A stretch of 59,844 bases of DNA. Source: Planktothrix paucivesiculata PCC 9631 (GTDB taxonomy: Bacteria > Cyanobacteriota > Cyanobacteriia > Cyanobacteriales > Microcoleaceae). Location of the stretch: positions 1-59,844 of the forward strand of contig NZ_LR735018.1 of NCBI RefSeq assembly GCF_900009265.2, given 5' to 3'. Below, in pieces: positions 26,884 through 35,943 of this stretch. The number at the start of each line of letters is the position of its first letter. The stretch's first letter is position 1. The notes below the pieces were generated by a model. That model searched no databases, had not been told where the DNA came from, and worked only from the letters and a program-made list of their open reading frames with translations. A program made the position numbers and the translations under genes.

Positions 26884-27242
26884 GCTTCATTTAATTCTAT
26901 AATATTCCCATCAGGATCTTTTGTAAATAACGCAGCCCGACCGGAAGCACTCATTTGAATCGAACAATTATGACTGACTAGCTGTTGTTTTGCAGCTTCC
27001 AAACTATCAACAGAAAAAGCTAAATGTCGATTTCTTCCCCATTTCTGATGATTAACTTGATCATTAATTAGAGTTTCCGCTTGAATTAAATGAATTTGAA
27101 ACTCACCGATTTGATACCAAATCCCCGGAAAATTTAACGGACGTTCAACCTTTTCTAAGCCTAAAATTTCACCATAAAATTTTTCTGACTGTTCTAAATC
27201 AGAAACCAAAATTGCCGTATGAAGATATTGATTAATTTGCAT
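26880..27242 (-). CDS. VOC (glyoxalase/bleomycin-resistance) superfamily protein
   Basis: A 120-residue single-domain metalloprotein of the vicinal-oxygen-chelate fold: YLHTAILVSDLEQSEKFYGE, LGLEKVERPLNFPGIWYQIG, HLAFSVDSLEAAK and the final FTKDPDGNIIELNE with the metal Glu. His and Glu ligands are in the usual places. Substrate unknown. The start at 27242 is preferred; the frame could extend ten residues into DNA that includes the end of a repeat element. It is translationally coupled to the recombinase-like gene. Confidence 0.9.
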   Translation of the reverse strand: MQINQYLHTAILVSDLEQSEKFYGEILGLEKVERPLNFPGIWYQIGEFQIHLIQAETLINDQVNHQKWGRNRHLAFSVDSLEAAKQQLVSHNCSIQMSASGRAALFTKDPDGNIIELNEA

Positions 27243-27263
27243 AATATACAAAAACATAATAAT

Positions 27264-27312
27264 ATATAGCAATCCTATTTGAGTTGTGTTGAAAATTCCT
27301 GATCAAAAAGGA
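27264..27312. repeat. Left-half remnant of a MITE-like element
   Basis: ATATAGCAATCCTATTTGAG and the following GTTGTGTTGAAAATTC match the left half of the element at 39666-39807. The right half is missing. It lies just upstream of the VOC gene. Confidence 0.55.
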
Positions 27313-27427
27313 ATACTTCGACTTCGCTCAGTAACAAGGGAATAGAGAATTAAGTTAGAGTTTAAATCCCAAAATTTTGACAAAATGGGTGAATAGATTT
27401 TAAAGGTGGGCCTTACCCACCCTGGTT

Positions 27428-28225
27428 TTAATTTTTAAACATTAAACTGGCATTAGTGGCGCTGACATACTCCAAGACTTTTTGCTGAAGATCACTTTCA
27501 ATTTCTTGTTGACTCACCGGTTGAGGATAAAATGAAAGAATATCTGCAATTTCTTTCACATAGAAAGATAGCCGTTGAATATGCTTAGGTGTAATCTTAG
27601 TATCGGGATTTAATTCTAATACTTCTGGGGCAGTTTGTACAGGTTTAACGGCTAATTTATCTTCCTCTCTAACACAGGTTCCCCCATCACAATCAATGTG
27701 TAATTCACGTTGATAATGGTTAGGAATTGCCCAGCCCCTTTGTCCGGCGTGTTCATGACCTAAACGTTCATTTTCGATATATTCACTCGCGGATTCATAA
27801 CGGTGTTCATGCCAATAGGGAATGGTAAAATAACCAAAGGATTTGCGGTATTCTTCCGAATCTACTAACTCCGAAACAAAAGCTCCCACACCTCGGCGAA
27901 CTAAAATATCATCCCATTTTTGAATTTCTTCATTATTTCTCGGTGCCCGTCCTAAAAAATGTTTACAGGCATTTTCAATGAACTTCATATTCGAGCTATT
28001 CTCATAAAAATGCTCTAAATAAACGGAACGAACCGCCAGGCTTTTTAAAAAATGGCGAATTCCAATTTTTCCCTTGATAAAATCTTTCTCTAAATCCGTT
28101 AGTTGTTTTCTTTCAGACTCATAGAGTTGACGTTCTATCACTTGTTGATAAATCTGTTTTAAAACAAACTCTCGTTCCTCTGGGGAAGCGTCATGACGAG
28201 TTGTAACCGGTTGAGTTAGGGACAT
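27428..28225 (-). CDS. Phycobilisome linker-domain protein
   Basis: A 265-residue protein with a rod-linker domain (about 15-150): FVLKQIYQQVIERQLYESER, GKIGIRHFLKSLAVRSVYLE, ACKHFLGRAPRNNEEI and SELVDSEEYRKSFG. Linkers hold phycobiliprotein discs together in the light-harvesting antenna. The remaining 115 residues have no known linker extension; they include IDCDGGTCVREEDKL and an acidic helical tail. It is not next to cpc, apc or pec genes, but follows a phycobiliprotein-like gene by 113 bp on the same strand. It probably forms a specialised complex with that partner. Confidence 0.82.
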   Translation of the reverse strand: MSLTQPVTTRHDASPEEREFVLKQIYQQVIERQLYESERKQLTDLEKDFIKGKIGIRHFLKSLAVRSVYLEHFYENSSNMKFIENACKHFLGRAPRNNEEIQKWDDILVRRGVGAFVSELVDSEEYRKSFGYFTIPYWHEHRYESASEYIENERLGHEHAGQRGWAIPNHYQRELHIDCDGGTCVREEDKLAVKPVQTAPEVLELNPDTKITPKHIQRLSFYVKEIADILSFYPQPVSQQEIESDLQQKVLEYVSATNASLMFKN

Positions 28226-28338
28226 AAATTAAACTCCTATGTGCATCAGTATTCCAAGTTAATTTGGAGTGATCTACAATAAAATGAGCAGTAGCTTGAA
28301 ATTAAATAACACCCTGATAGCGCAAACAAAAATTTGGA

Positions 28339-28845
28339 TTAAACTCCACTTCTTTGAACATTAGCGAGGAGTTTAGGGGGCGTGTCTAAAACTTCTAAAA
28401 TAATGTCCATATAGGGCTTTAATAATTGATTACACACACTGGGTAATTGTTCTTGTAAGCTTTCTTTAAGATAAGTATAGGCTTGCAGACATTGGGTGTT
28501 TTTTTCATGGGCAGCCAAAATATTAGCTAACCACAACATTAAAGATTCCTTAAAAAAGTGAGGGTCATCGCGTAACAAAGCCACGGACATCAAACACATC
28601 GTCATCGACATATCATACACACAGCGTTTTGAATGCTTTTGCATAATTTCGGGATGGGACAGCATGAATTTCTTCAAAGTTTGTTTGATTAAACCGGCGG
28701 ATTTTACCCGCAGGACTTCATAGGTTTTGGTGCGAGCATTCAAGGTCTGAACATACTGATGCAGGGGCTTGAGTTCTGCATTGGTCAAATATCGCCCGTC
28801 ACATTGGAGAATTAAGTCATCCCAGGTTGAATTAATGGTCGGCAT
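28339..28845 (-). CDS. Phycobiliprotein-like protein
   Basis: A 168-residue all-helical protein of the phycobilisome (globin-fold) family. The bilin region reads KRCVYDMSM, with Cys75 in the place of the usual Cys84 and Asp78 three residues later, so chromophore attachment remains possible. Overall it is distant from ApcA/B and CpcA/B. GAGGAAAG lies 4-11 bases upstream of ATG and is a good ribosome site. It is the first gene of a pair with the linker-domain gene. Family assignment is by pattern and context. Confidence 0.65.
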   Translation of the reverse strand: MPTINSTWDDLILQCDGRYLTNAELKPLHQYVQTLNARTKTYEVLRVKSAGLIKQTLKKFMLSHPEIMQKHSKRCVYDMSMTMCLMSVALLRDDPHFFKESLMLWLANILAAHEKNTQCLQAYTYLKESLQEQLPSVCNQLLKPYMDIILEVLDTPPKLLANVQRSGV

Positions 28846-29234
28846 TTTACTTTCCTCTGTATAGCCAGAATCCTATCTTCTAATTTGATACAAAATTAAA
28901 TACAAGTCAAGAAAAAGAAGTAATTTTTAATATAAACTAAATAATTATTTTATTCTTACAACAGTAATTCTGCCAACAATATTTCTGGACAGATGATCCT
29001 GCGTTCACTTTTGTCAAGTGCCAAAAAACGATCCTTTGATCAGCTTATCCTCGCCCCACCCAGGGGGGAAATCACGCTATGGTAGAAATTATAGTTGAAA
29101 CACGAGAGTTGCAGGGCTTGATCCGATGATCACATCATCGCCAGATTCCAGAATACACCAAGACTCAGACTCAAACTGTGATCCGGTTCTCAGGCTCCCT
29201 TAACTGATTAATAGTCAATCTTTAATTAAATACA
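28846..29234. other. Intergenic region between phycobiliprotein-like gene and ftsH
   Basis: 389 bp without a credible gene between divergent units. AT-rich on the left; a G/C-rich patch (CCCCACCCAGGGGGG, about 29055) is near the middle and TATAGT at about 29089-29094 could be a -10 for the ftsH unit. No repeat family member was recognised. Confidence 0.35.
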
Positions 29235-31133
29235 ATGAGTGTAAAAGACAAACCTAAATTTCCCCGTAATCTTCCCATCGGAAGTATTTTATTTTGGTTA
29301 GGAATTATCTTTTTAATTGCCAACCTAACTTTACCCGGATTATTCGGGCCACAAATTCCTCAAGTTCCCTATAGTTTATTCATTGAACAAGTCGAAGATG
29401 GGCAGGTTTCCCAAGTCTATCTCAGCCAGGATCAAATCCGCTATTTAGTCAAAGGAGAACAGGAAGAAGCCGGACAAATCCTATCAACTACCCCAATTTT
29501 TGATATGGATTTACCCAAACGTTTAGAAGCCAAGGGAGTTGAATTTGCCGCCGCTCCTCCCCCTCGGAATACTTGGTTTTCTAGTTTACTCGGTTGGGTA
29601 ATTCCCCCCTTAATTTTTGTCGGAATTTGGGTCGCCGTCGGACAATTTATGCAAAGTCGCGCCGGCGGTTTGGGTGGGCCACAAGGAGCTCTTTCTATTA
29701 GTAAGAGTAAAGCCAAGGTTTATGTCGAAAATGAAGCCACTAAAGTCACGTTTCAAGATGTAGCCGGGGTAGAAGAAGCCAAAACCGAATTAGAAGAAGT
29801 GGTGGAATTCTTAAAGACTCCCCAACGATTTTTACAAATAGGAGCCCGAATTCCTAAAGGGGTGTTATTAGTCGGCCCTCCAGGAACAGGAAAAACCCTA
29901 TTAGCTAAAGCCGTAGCCGGAGAAGCCGGAGTCCCATTCTTTAGCATTTCTGGTTCTGAATTCGTGGAATTGTTCGTCGGTGCCGGGGCGGCGCGGGTGC
30001 GAGATTTATTTGAACAAGCCAAAAAGAAAGCCCCTTGTATTATCTTTATTGACGAATTAGATGCCATTGGAAAATCCCGTTCTAGTGGTGGAATGTATGG
30101 GGGAAATGATGAACGAGAACAAACCCTAAACCAGTTATTAACCGAGATGGATGGGTTTGCCGCCGGACAAGCCACGGTGATTGTTTTAGCTGCTACCAAC
30201 CGCCCGGAAACTTTAGACCCGGCCTTATTGCGTCCCGGTCGATTTGATCGCCAAGTTTTAGTTGATCGCCCTGATTTATCCGGCCGTTTAATGATCCTAG
30301 AAATCTATGCTAAAAAAGTTAAGATAGGGCCCGATGTAGAGTTAAAAGCGATCGCTACTCGTACCCCTGGTTTTGCTGGCGCAGATTTAGCTAATATAGT
30401 TAATGAAGCTGCCTTATTAGCTGCTAGAAATAAACGGGAAACTGTGAGTCAAGCCGACTTTGCCGAAGCCATTGAACGGGTGATTGCTGGGTTAGAAAAA
30501 AAATCCCGTGTTCTTAACGAAAAAGAGAAGAAAATTGTCGCCTATCATGAAGTCGGTCATGCCATTGTGGGATCGGTAGTTTCCGGTCAAAATAAAGTTG
30601 CTAAAATCTCGATTGTGCCACGGGGAATGGCAGCTTTAGGATATACTTTACAACTGCCTACTGAAGACCGTTTCTTACTCAGTGAAGAAGAAATTAAAGC
30701 CGAAATTGCCACCTTATTAGGGGGACGTTCGGCGGAAGAAGTGGTGTTTGGAAGTATTACCACCGGGGCAACAAACGACCTGCAACGGGCAACGGATTTA
30801 GCTGAACGCATGGTCACCAGTTATGGGATGAGTAAAGTATTGGGGCCCTTGGCCTATGAAAAGGGTCAACAAAATAACTTCCTGGGTGATAATATGATGA
30901 TGAATCCTCGCCGTTATGTCAGTGATGAAACTGCAAAAGCCATTGATGATGAGGTGAAACAATTAGTTGAAGATGCCCATGAAATTGCCCTAGATATTCT
31001 CAACCAAAATAAGGATTTAATGGAGCAAATTGCCCAAAAAATCTTAGAAACAGAAGTGATTGAAGGAGAAAATCTGCAACACTTGTTAAATCAAGTTAAA
31101 TATCAGGCTAATGTTGCCACGGCGATCGCATAA
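29235..31133 (+). CDS. ftsH: ATP-dependent zinc metalloprotease FtsH, first tandem copy
   Basis: A membrane-bound AAA protease that degrades damaged membrane proteins such as photosystem II subunits. Two membrane segments (about 15-37 and 118-138) enclose an extracytoplasmic domain. The AAA module has Walker A GPPGTGKT (214-221), Walker [10 protein letters not shown] (about 269-277) and the second region of homology ending RPGRFDRQ. The zinc site is HEVGH at 438-442. Length 632 is normal. It is followed 224 bp later by a close paralogue; cyanobacterial FtsH proteins form hetero-hexamers, so the two may assemble together. Confidence 0.97.
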   Translation: MSVKDKPKFPRNLPIGSILFWLGIIFLIANLTLPGLFGPQIPQVPYSLFIEQVEDGQVSQVYLSQDQIRYLVKGEQEEAGQILSTTPIFDMDLPKRLEAKGVEFAAAPPPRNTWFSSLLGWVIPPLIFVGIWVAVGQFMQSRAGGLGGPQGALSISKSKAKVYVENEATKVTFQDVAGVEEAKTELEEVVEFLKTPQRFLQIGARIPKGVLLVGPPGTGKTLLAKAVAGEAGVPFFSISGSEFVELFVGAGAARVRDLFEQAKKKAPCIIFIDELDAIGKSRSSGGMYGGNDEREQTLNQLLTEMDGFAAGQATVIVLAATNRPETLDPALLRPGRFDRQVLVDRPDLSGRLMILEIYAKKVKIGPDVELKAIATRTPGFAGADLANIVNEAALLAARNKRETVSQADFAEAIERVIAGLEKKSRVLNEKEKKIVAYHEVGHAIVGSVVSGQNKVAKISIVPRGMAALGYTLQLPTEDRFLLSEEEIKAEIATLLGGRSAEEVVFGSITTGATNDLQRATDLAERMVTSYGMSKVLGPLAYEKGQQNNFLGDNMMMNPRRYVSDETAKAIDDEVKQLVEDAHEIALDILNQNKDLMEQIAQKILETEVIEGENLQHLLNQVKYQANVATAIA

Positions 31134-31140
31134 TTAATCT

Positions 31141-31335
31141 ATCCCCCCCTCGTTCCCTGGTTCCACCAGGGAATGACAATCAGAGGCTCTGCCTCCCTCT
31201 GACCATGCTATTCTATCTGGAGAATGAATGGTGGCAGGGTGGCTCTGGGAGAATTTTTAATGGTGGCAGAGCCACCTTTAGGGCATTTCTAGGTAGAACC
31301 TAGAAACGAGGTTACGAGGTTAACGAGGTTAATGA
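31141..31335. repeat. Dispersed intergenic repeats with hairpins between the ftsH genes
   Basis: The gap contains TTCCCTGG/CCAGGGAA arms (about 31152-31172), a pair around GAGGCTCTGCCTC, a second copy of GGCAGAGCCACC-like text, CTAGGT/ACCTAG, and three ACGAGGTTA units at the right. This type of short inverted repeat is common between cyanobacterial genes. One or more of the stems may act as a terminator of the first ftsH. Confidence 0.6.
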
Positions 31336-31357
31336 GAGTAAATCGAAACCAAATTTT

Positions 31358-33211
31358 ATGAGTATTAAAAAAAGACCTAAATTACCCAGTTCTCAAAAAA
31401 TTGCCCAATTTTTATTAATTGCAGCCGGGGTAATCTTAATTGGAAATTGGTTATTACCTCAACTGACTCGCCCTCGTTTTCCTAAAGTTCCTTATAGTTT
31501 TTTTATTCAACAAGTAGAATCGGGTAAAGTCGCTGAAGTTTTAGTTAGAGAAAATGAAATTCTGTTCAAAATTAAATCGGAAAATCAACAACCGGAAACA
31601 ATTTTATCCACAACCCCAATTTTTGATTTAGAACTTCCCAAACGCTTAGAAGCTAAAGGCGTTGCATTTGGAGCCTCTCCTCCTCCTCAACAAAATTGGG
31701 TGAATGTGATCTTAAATTGGGTGATTCCGCCTTTAATTTTAGTAATCGCGTTTCAATATTTCATGAAACGAGATCCCCAAGGGGCATTATCCATTAATAA
31801 AAGTAAAGCCAAGGTTTTTGTTAAAGGTGAAACCGATAATATTACCTTTGCCGATGTGGCGGGAGTTGATGAAGCTAAAACCGAATTAGCCGAAATTGTT
31901 GATTTCCTGAAAAGTCCCCAAAGATTTACCGAAATTGGGGCAAAAATTCCTAAAGGCGTGTTATTAGTTGGCCCCCCAGGAACCGGAAAAACCCTATTAG
32001 GAAAAGCCGTAGCTGGAGAAGCGGGAGTTCCCTTTTTTAGTATATCAGGTTCAGAATTTATAGAATTATTTGTCGGAACCGGGGCCGCCCGGGTGCGCGA
32101 TTTATTTGAACAGGCGAAAAAGAAAGCCCCCTGTATTATTTTTATTGATGAATTAGATGCTATTGGTAAGTCCAGAAGTAGTGGAAGTTTCCAAAGTGGC
32201 AGTAACGACGAGCGAGAACAAACCCTGAATCAATTATTAACTGAAATGGATGGGTTTGGGGTCGGAGATGCCACGGTAATTGTCTTAGCTGCCACCAACC
32301 GCCCCGAATCTTTAGACGCGGCATTATTACGCCCAGGACGCTTTGATAGACAGGTCTTAGTCGATAGACCAGATTTAGCTGGACGCAAAGCCGTATTAGA
32401 AATTTATGCTAAAAAAGTTAAATTAGAAGATAATGTTGATTTACACACCGTTGCGACCAGAACTCCGGGTTTTGGCGGCGCAGAATTAGCTAATTTAGTT
32501 AATGAAGCTGCCCTATTAGCCGCTAGAAATCAACGAAAATCCGTCAGACAAGAGGATTTTTATGAAGCCATTGAAAGGGTCGTTGCCGGGTTAGAAAAAC
32601 GCAGTCGCGTGTTAAATGAAAAAGAGAAAAAAATTGTCGCCTATCATGAAGTGGGTCATGCCATTGTGGGGGCATTAATGCCCGGCGGCGGAAAGGTGAC
32701 TAAAATTTCCATTGTGCCACGGGGAATGTCAGCTTTAGGATATACCCTGAGAATGCCAACCGAAGACCGTTTTTTAATGGATGAAATCGAATTTCGCGAA
32801 CAAATTGCCATGCTATTAGGGGGACGGTCAGCCGAAGAATTAGTCTTTGGAAATGTGACTAATGGTGCTTCAGATGACCTGCAACGGGCAACAGAATTAG
32901 CTGAAAGAATGGTACTAAATTATGGCATGAGTAAAGCCTTGGGGCCCTTAGCCTATGAAAGACCTAAACAGAATAATTTTTTGGGCAATTCGGAGGCTAA
33001 TATTCGCCGTCCCATGAGTGAAAAAACCGCAGAAGCCATTGATGATGAGGTCAAGGATATTGTTAATAATGCTCATCAAAAAGCCTTAGCAATTTTGAAT
33101 TATAACCGAGACCTATTAACGGAAATTTCTCAAAAAGTATTAGAAACAGAAGTCATAGAAGGGGATGAATTACAACAATTGTTAGAGCAGGTTAAACCTG
33201 TATCTCGATAA
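31358..33211 (+). CDS. ftsH: ATP-dependent zinc metalloprotease FtsH, second tandem copy
   Basis: A 617-residue paralogue of the preceding gene, with the same order: two membrane segments, AAA domain ([30 protein letters not shown]) and HEVGH zinc site. It differs mainly in the N-terminal membrane part and in the loop after the second segment, where a Gly-rich stretch of the first copy is missing. Walker A has LGKAVAGE in place of LAKAVAGE. The tandem arrangement points to a local duplication, and the coding sequences have diverged well beyond the level of gene conversion. Confidence 0.97.
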   Translation: MSIKKRPKLPSSQKIAQFLLIAAGVILIGNWLLPQLTRPRFPKVPYSFFIQQVESGKVAEVLVRENEILFKIKSENQQPETILSTTPIFDLELPKRLEAKGVAFGASPPPQQNWVNVILNWVIPPLILVIAFQYFMKRDPQGALSINKSKAKVFVKGETDNITFADVAGVDEAKTELAEIVDFLKSPQRFTEIGAKIPKGVLLVGPPGTGKTLLGKAVAGEAGVPFFSISGSEFIELFVGTGAARVRDLFEQAKKKAPCIIFIDELDAIGKSRSSGSFQSGSNDEREQTLNQLLTEMDGFGVGDATVIVLAATNRPESLDAALLRPGRFDRQVLVDRPDLAGRKAVLEIYAKKVKLEDNVDLHTVATRTPGFGGAELANLVNEAALLAARNQRKSVRQEDFYEAIERVVAGLEKRSRVLNEKEKKIVAYHEVGHAIVGALMPGGGKVTKISIVPRGMSALGYTLRMPTEDRFLMDEIEFREQIAMLLGGRSAEELVFGNVTNGASDDLQRATELAERMVLNYGMSKALGPLAYERPKQNNFLGNSEANIRRPMSEKTAEAIDDEVKDIVNNAHQKALAILNYNRDLLTEISQKVLETEVIEGDELQQLLEQVKPVSR

Positions 33212-33294
33212 TTGATATGGGATATATAGCAGTCGTCAGGGCACTTAGGACATAGACTGATCCTAAAACCGTGGGCAAAGAACTCTTTTCCTGT

Positions 33295-33320
33295 CTGTTC
33301 CCTGTTCCCTATTCCCTGCT
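33295..33320. repeat. TGTTCCC/TATTCCC heptamer array
   Basis: Three to four units of the GGGAACA/GGGAATA family in complement, with two isolated further copies up to 33358. Located between convergent genes. Confidence 0.75.
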
Positions 33321-33376
33321 ATAACATTAATTTTTCTGTTCCTAATTCTGTTCCCTGTGGTTATACTTATTGAGAT

Positions 33377-34243
33377 TTACTGTATTTTTAAATCAACCTG
33401 TTTCCCAATCATGCTCAAGAACTTTGTTCCGTAGTGCTGAATTTCTAAAAAATTTGCCTGTTGAGGAATGGATTTGTAGATTAAAAAATTTTTCATAATT
33501 CCTAAAGTAGCCGCACTTTCTAAGGGGCCAACAAAATCGGTATCCCGATCCAGAAAATTCCGTTGACTGCTCCAATAATTCATTTGATTGGCATTTAAAA
33601 AATAGCACCCGGAATGGGGGTTTAAGGTGCGACGAAATACCATTGGTACTCCCATAATCTTACTCTTAAGTTCCGAGCGATTGCTAATATTTTGATACTG
33701 GGCTGTTGCTTTAGGTGCTAAATCCCCATCAATATAAACTTTATAAGAAAGGCCATCGGTAGAAAGTTCATAACGATTCGGTTGTAATAAACAGCGATCG
33801 CCCGCTTCCTTGGTAAACCAATATAATTTCACAAAAAACCAAGGATCATGAATAATTAAATCATCTTCTAAAAAACAATAATAATCATACTTACCTAAAC
33901 CATCTCGCAATACGGCTTGACACTCAAACCCTAACAACATGGGTTCAACTTGTGTGGGATAATGTTGATAAAAATGAGTGGGGATAGGAAGGTTTTCTAA
34001 TAAATGATAATTTTGAGTTGTACAAATTACAATATCAAGATCGTTAGCCAGAGGATTGTTAACGGGAACAGCTAATCGTTGATTAATATTAATAATAGTT
34101 TGGGATTTACTAAAAAGTTGATGTAAAGCTGCCAGACTTTGACTTAATGCAGCCAAACGAGGCTGAGGATCTCGGCGTTGAGAATCATATAGACTATTTT
34201 TTTCTGGTTTAAAGCAATGAGCAATTGTAATTAAGATTCGCAT
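33377..34243 (-). CDS. Putative glycosyltransferase-like protein
   Basis: A 288-residue soluble protein. It opens with a strand-loop segment MRILITIAHCFKP, and the centre has YDYYCFLEDDLIIHDPWFF, an acidic EDD motif like the nucleotide-sugar/metal motif of GT-A glycosyltransferases. A later HSGCYFLNANQMNYW and DFVGPLESAATLGIM fit an acceptor side. No family name is certain. It is near the RTX genes but separated by a hairpin, so no functional link is claimed. Confidence 0.55.
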   Translation of the reverse strand: MRILITIAHCFKPEKNSLYDSQRRDPQPRLAALSQSLAALHQLFSKSQTIININQRLAVPVNNPLANDLDIVICTTQNYHLLENLPIPTHFYQHYPTQVEPMLLGFECQAVLRDGLGKYDYYCFLEDDLIIHDPWFFVKLYWFTKEAGDRCLLQPNRYELSTDGLSYKVYIDGDLAPKATAQYQNISNRSELKSKIMGVPMVFRRTLNPHSGCYFLNANQMNYWSSQRNFLDRDTDFVGPLESAATLGIMKNFLIYKSIPQQANFLEIQHYGTKFLSMIGKQVDLKIQ

Positions 34244-34309
34244 TCTTGATCTTCGCCTACTTTAATATGCCACAATCAGGATTAGGCTCGTTTTGTTTAA
34301 AGAATAAGT

Positions 34310-34341
34310 TCCTACTGTCCCTTTAGCCAGAGACAGTAGGA
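34310..34341. terminator. Hairpin after the RTX gene
   Basis: Perfect 10-bp arms TCCTACTGTC (34310-34319) and GACAGTAGGA (34332-34341) with a 12-base loop, 90 bp beyond the RTX stop. No strong T-run on either strand, so terminator or transcript-end stabiliser. Confidence 0.5.
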
Positions 34342-34430
34342 GATGAACAGAACGAATGTGAAATTAGCTCAGTGCATTTGAGTATCAGAGTGTGTGTATC
34401 CAGTTGGCGCTAGATATACACGCTCATTTT

Positions 34431-35684
34431 TTAGATAGACGTCAGAAAATCAGACGCATCAAACGCACCTGGGTTGACGCCAGCCACAAAGGCAATTTGT
34501 TCAGATAGATTAGGAGTAACTCCTTCAGTCACAACGTAAATGCGAGTTCCTGTCACATTAATTCCCGCACTATTAGTAATGGTGGTGGTCTGGAACCCTA
34601 GCTGCTCAAATTGAAGAACCTCAAGCACGAAGAAATCAGTTCCATTCTGGAAATCAGTGATCCAGTCGCCAACAGGAGGAGCGATAATGGGCTCACCTGG
34701 AGTAATGGGTTCGGGTACAAATTCGGTGTAAAGCAGTTGGAAGTAATCGCTGCCAGCCCCGCCTGTCAAGGTATCGCGGACAGTTTGGGTTTCTGCATCT
34801 TCGCCACCAAAGATAAAATCCATGTCAGCACCACCAATAACCCGATCAACCCCTGCACCACCATCGAGGAAGTCATCGCCAGTGCCACCATTGATGGTAT
34901 CGTTGCCTGCGAGAGTGACATCGACACCGAGATCGCCATAGATGGTATCGTTGCCATCCAGTCCCAAGAGGTTGTCAGCGCCCTCACCACCATCAATATA
35001 GTCACCTTCAACACCACCTGTGATGTTTTCTAAGCCAGCACCACCTAGGAGAGTGCTAGACCCAGCACCGCCATCGAGGATATCATTACCATCCCCACCA
35101 TCCAGGATATCCAAACCGTCACCGCCAAACAGGTAGTCATTCCCTACATAGCCATAGAGTTTGTCATCGCCCTCGCCACCGTCGAGGGTATCGTTACCGC
35201 CGAAAATGGTGTCGTTAGCTTCGCCGAAAATGGTATCATTGCCCTCTGCACCCACGAGGGAGTCAGCACCACCGGCAGCGAAACCAAGGTCATCGTCCCC
35301 ATACAAAACGTCATTATAGAAACTACCAATAACCTTGTCATTCCCAGCGCCACCCAGTGCGGTATCGTCCAAACCGCCATATACCCAGTCGGCACCCCCA
35401 CCGCCATCCAGGACATCTTTGCCGTCGTTGATATCAGTAGCGTTTGTCCCGCCAAAGAGGGTGTCATTGCCGGCTTCACCAGAGAGTACGTCTTCCCCGG
35501 CCTCCCCAAAAAGTCTGTCAGCGCCATCGCCCCCAGAAAGGGTGTCTTTATCGTTCCCGCCTCGGAGTAAGTCATTACCGCCCAAACCGGATAGTTCGTC
35601 GTCACCCCCATAGCCGCGCAGTGTGTCCGCATTATTTGTACCTGTGAGGGTATCCTTGTCTTCTGTTCCGTTTCTGATTGCCAT
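34431..35684 (-). CDS. RTX calcium-binding repeat protein
   Basis: A 417-residue acidic protein made almost wholly of glycine-rich nonapeptide repeats (GGxGxDxLx type), for example [20 protein letters not shown], from residue 8 to about 305. They form calcium-binding beta-rolls. The last 110 residues lack repeats and contain [16 protein letters not shown], a common end module of secreted RTX proteins. No N-terminal signal; type I secretion with a C-terminal signal is expected, but no transporter gene is in the window. A 258-bp leader separates it from a second RTX gene on the same strand. Confidence 0.92.
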   Translation of the reverse strand: MAIRNGTEDKDTLTGTNNADTLRGYGGDDELSGLGGNDLLRGGNDKDTLSGGDGADRLFGEAGEDVLSGEAGNDTLFGGTNATDINDGKDVLDGGGGADWVYGGLDDTALGGAGNDKVIGSFYNDVLYGDDDLGFAAGGADSLVGAEGNDTIFGEANDTIFGGNDTLDGGEGDDKLYGYVGNDYLFGGDGLDILDGGDGNDILDGGAGSSTLLGGAGLENITGGVEGDYIDGGEGADNLLGLDGNDTIYGDLGVDVTLAGNDTINGGTGDDFLDGGAGVDRVIGGADMDFIFGGEDAETQTVRDTLTGGAGSDYFQLLYTEFVPEPITPGEPIIAPPVGDWITDFQNGTDFFVLEVLQFEQLGFQTTTITNSAGINVTGTRIYVVTEGVTPNLSEQIAFVAGVNPGAFDASDFLTSI

Positions 35685-35943
35685 GATTGACTCCTTTTTT
35701 TTATTCGTTAATTAAAATTGCTGTTGGTTAAGCTCAAGATGATTAATGGAATAAACATCCGGCGATGGGTTGGTTCTTTTTGTTAATCTCCTGATCCTTT
35801 CCCCTCCCCCACATTTAGGAGGGTGTCCAAGACATGGATAGGAGCAATAAAAAGTTAGCCATGGAAGTAGACTCCCTGTATTTTTATCGAGGTGATCGAT
35901 GGGAATTCCTTTTTCAGAATCAAATTATTTCGCCTAATTCGAT

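Noticed and set aside
34611-35647. Frames antisense or shifted to the RTX repeats
   Set aside because: Repeat-driven open frames without start context or recognisable folds.
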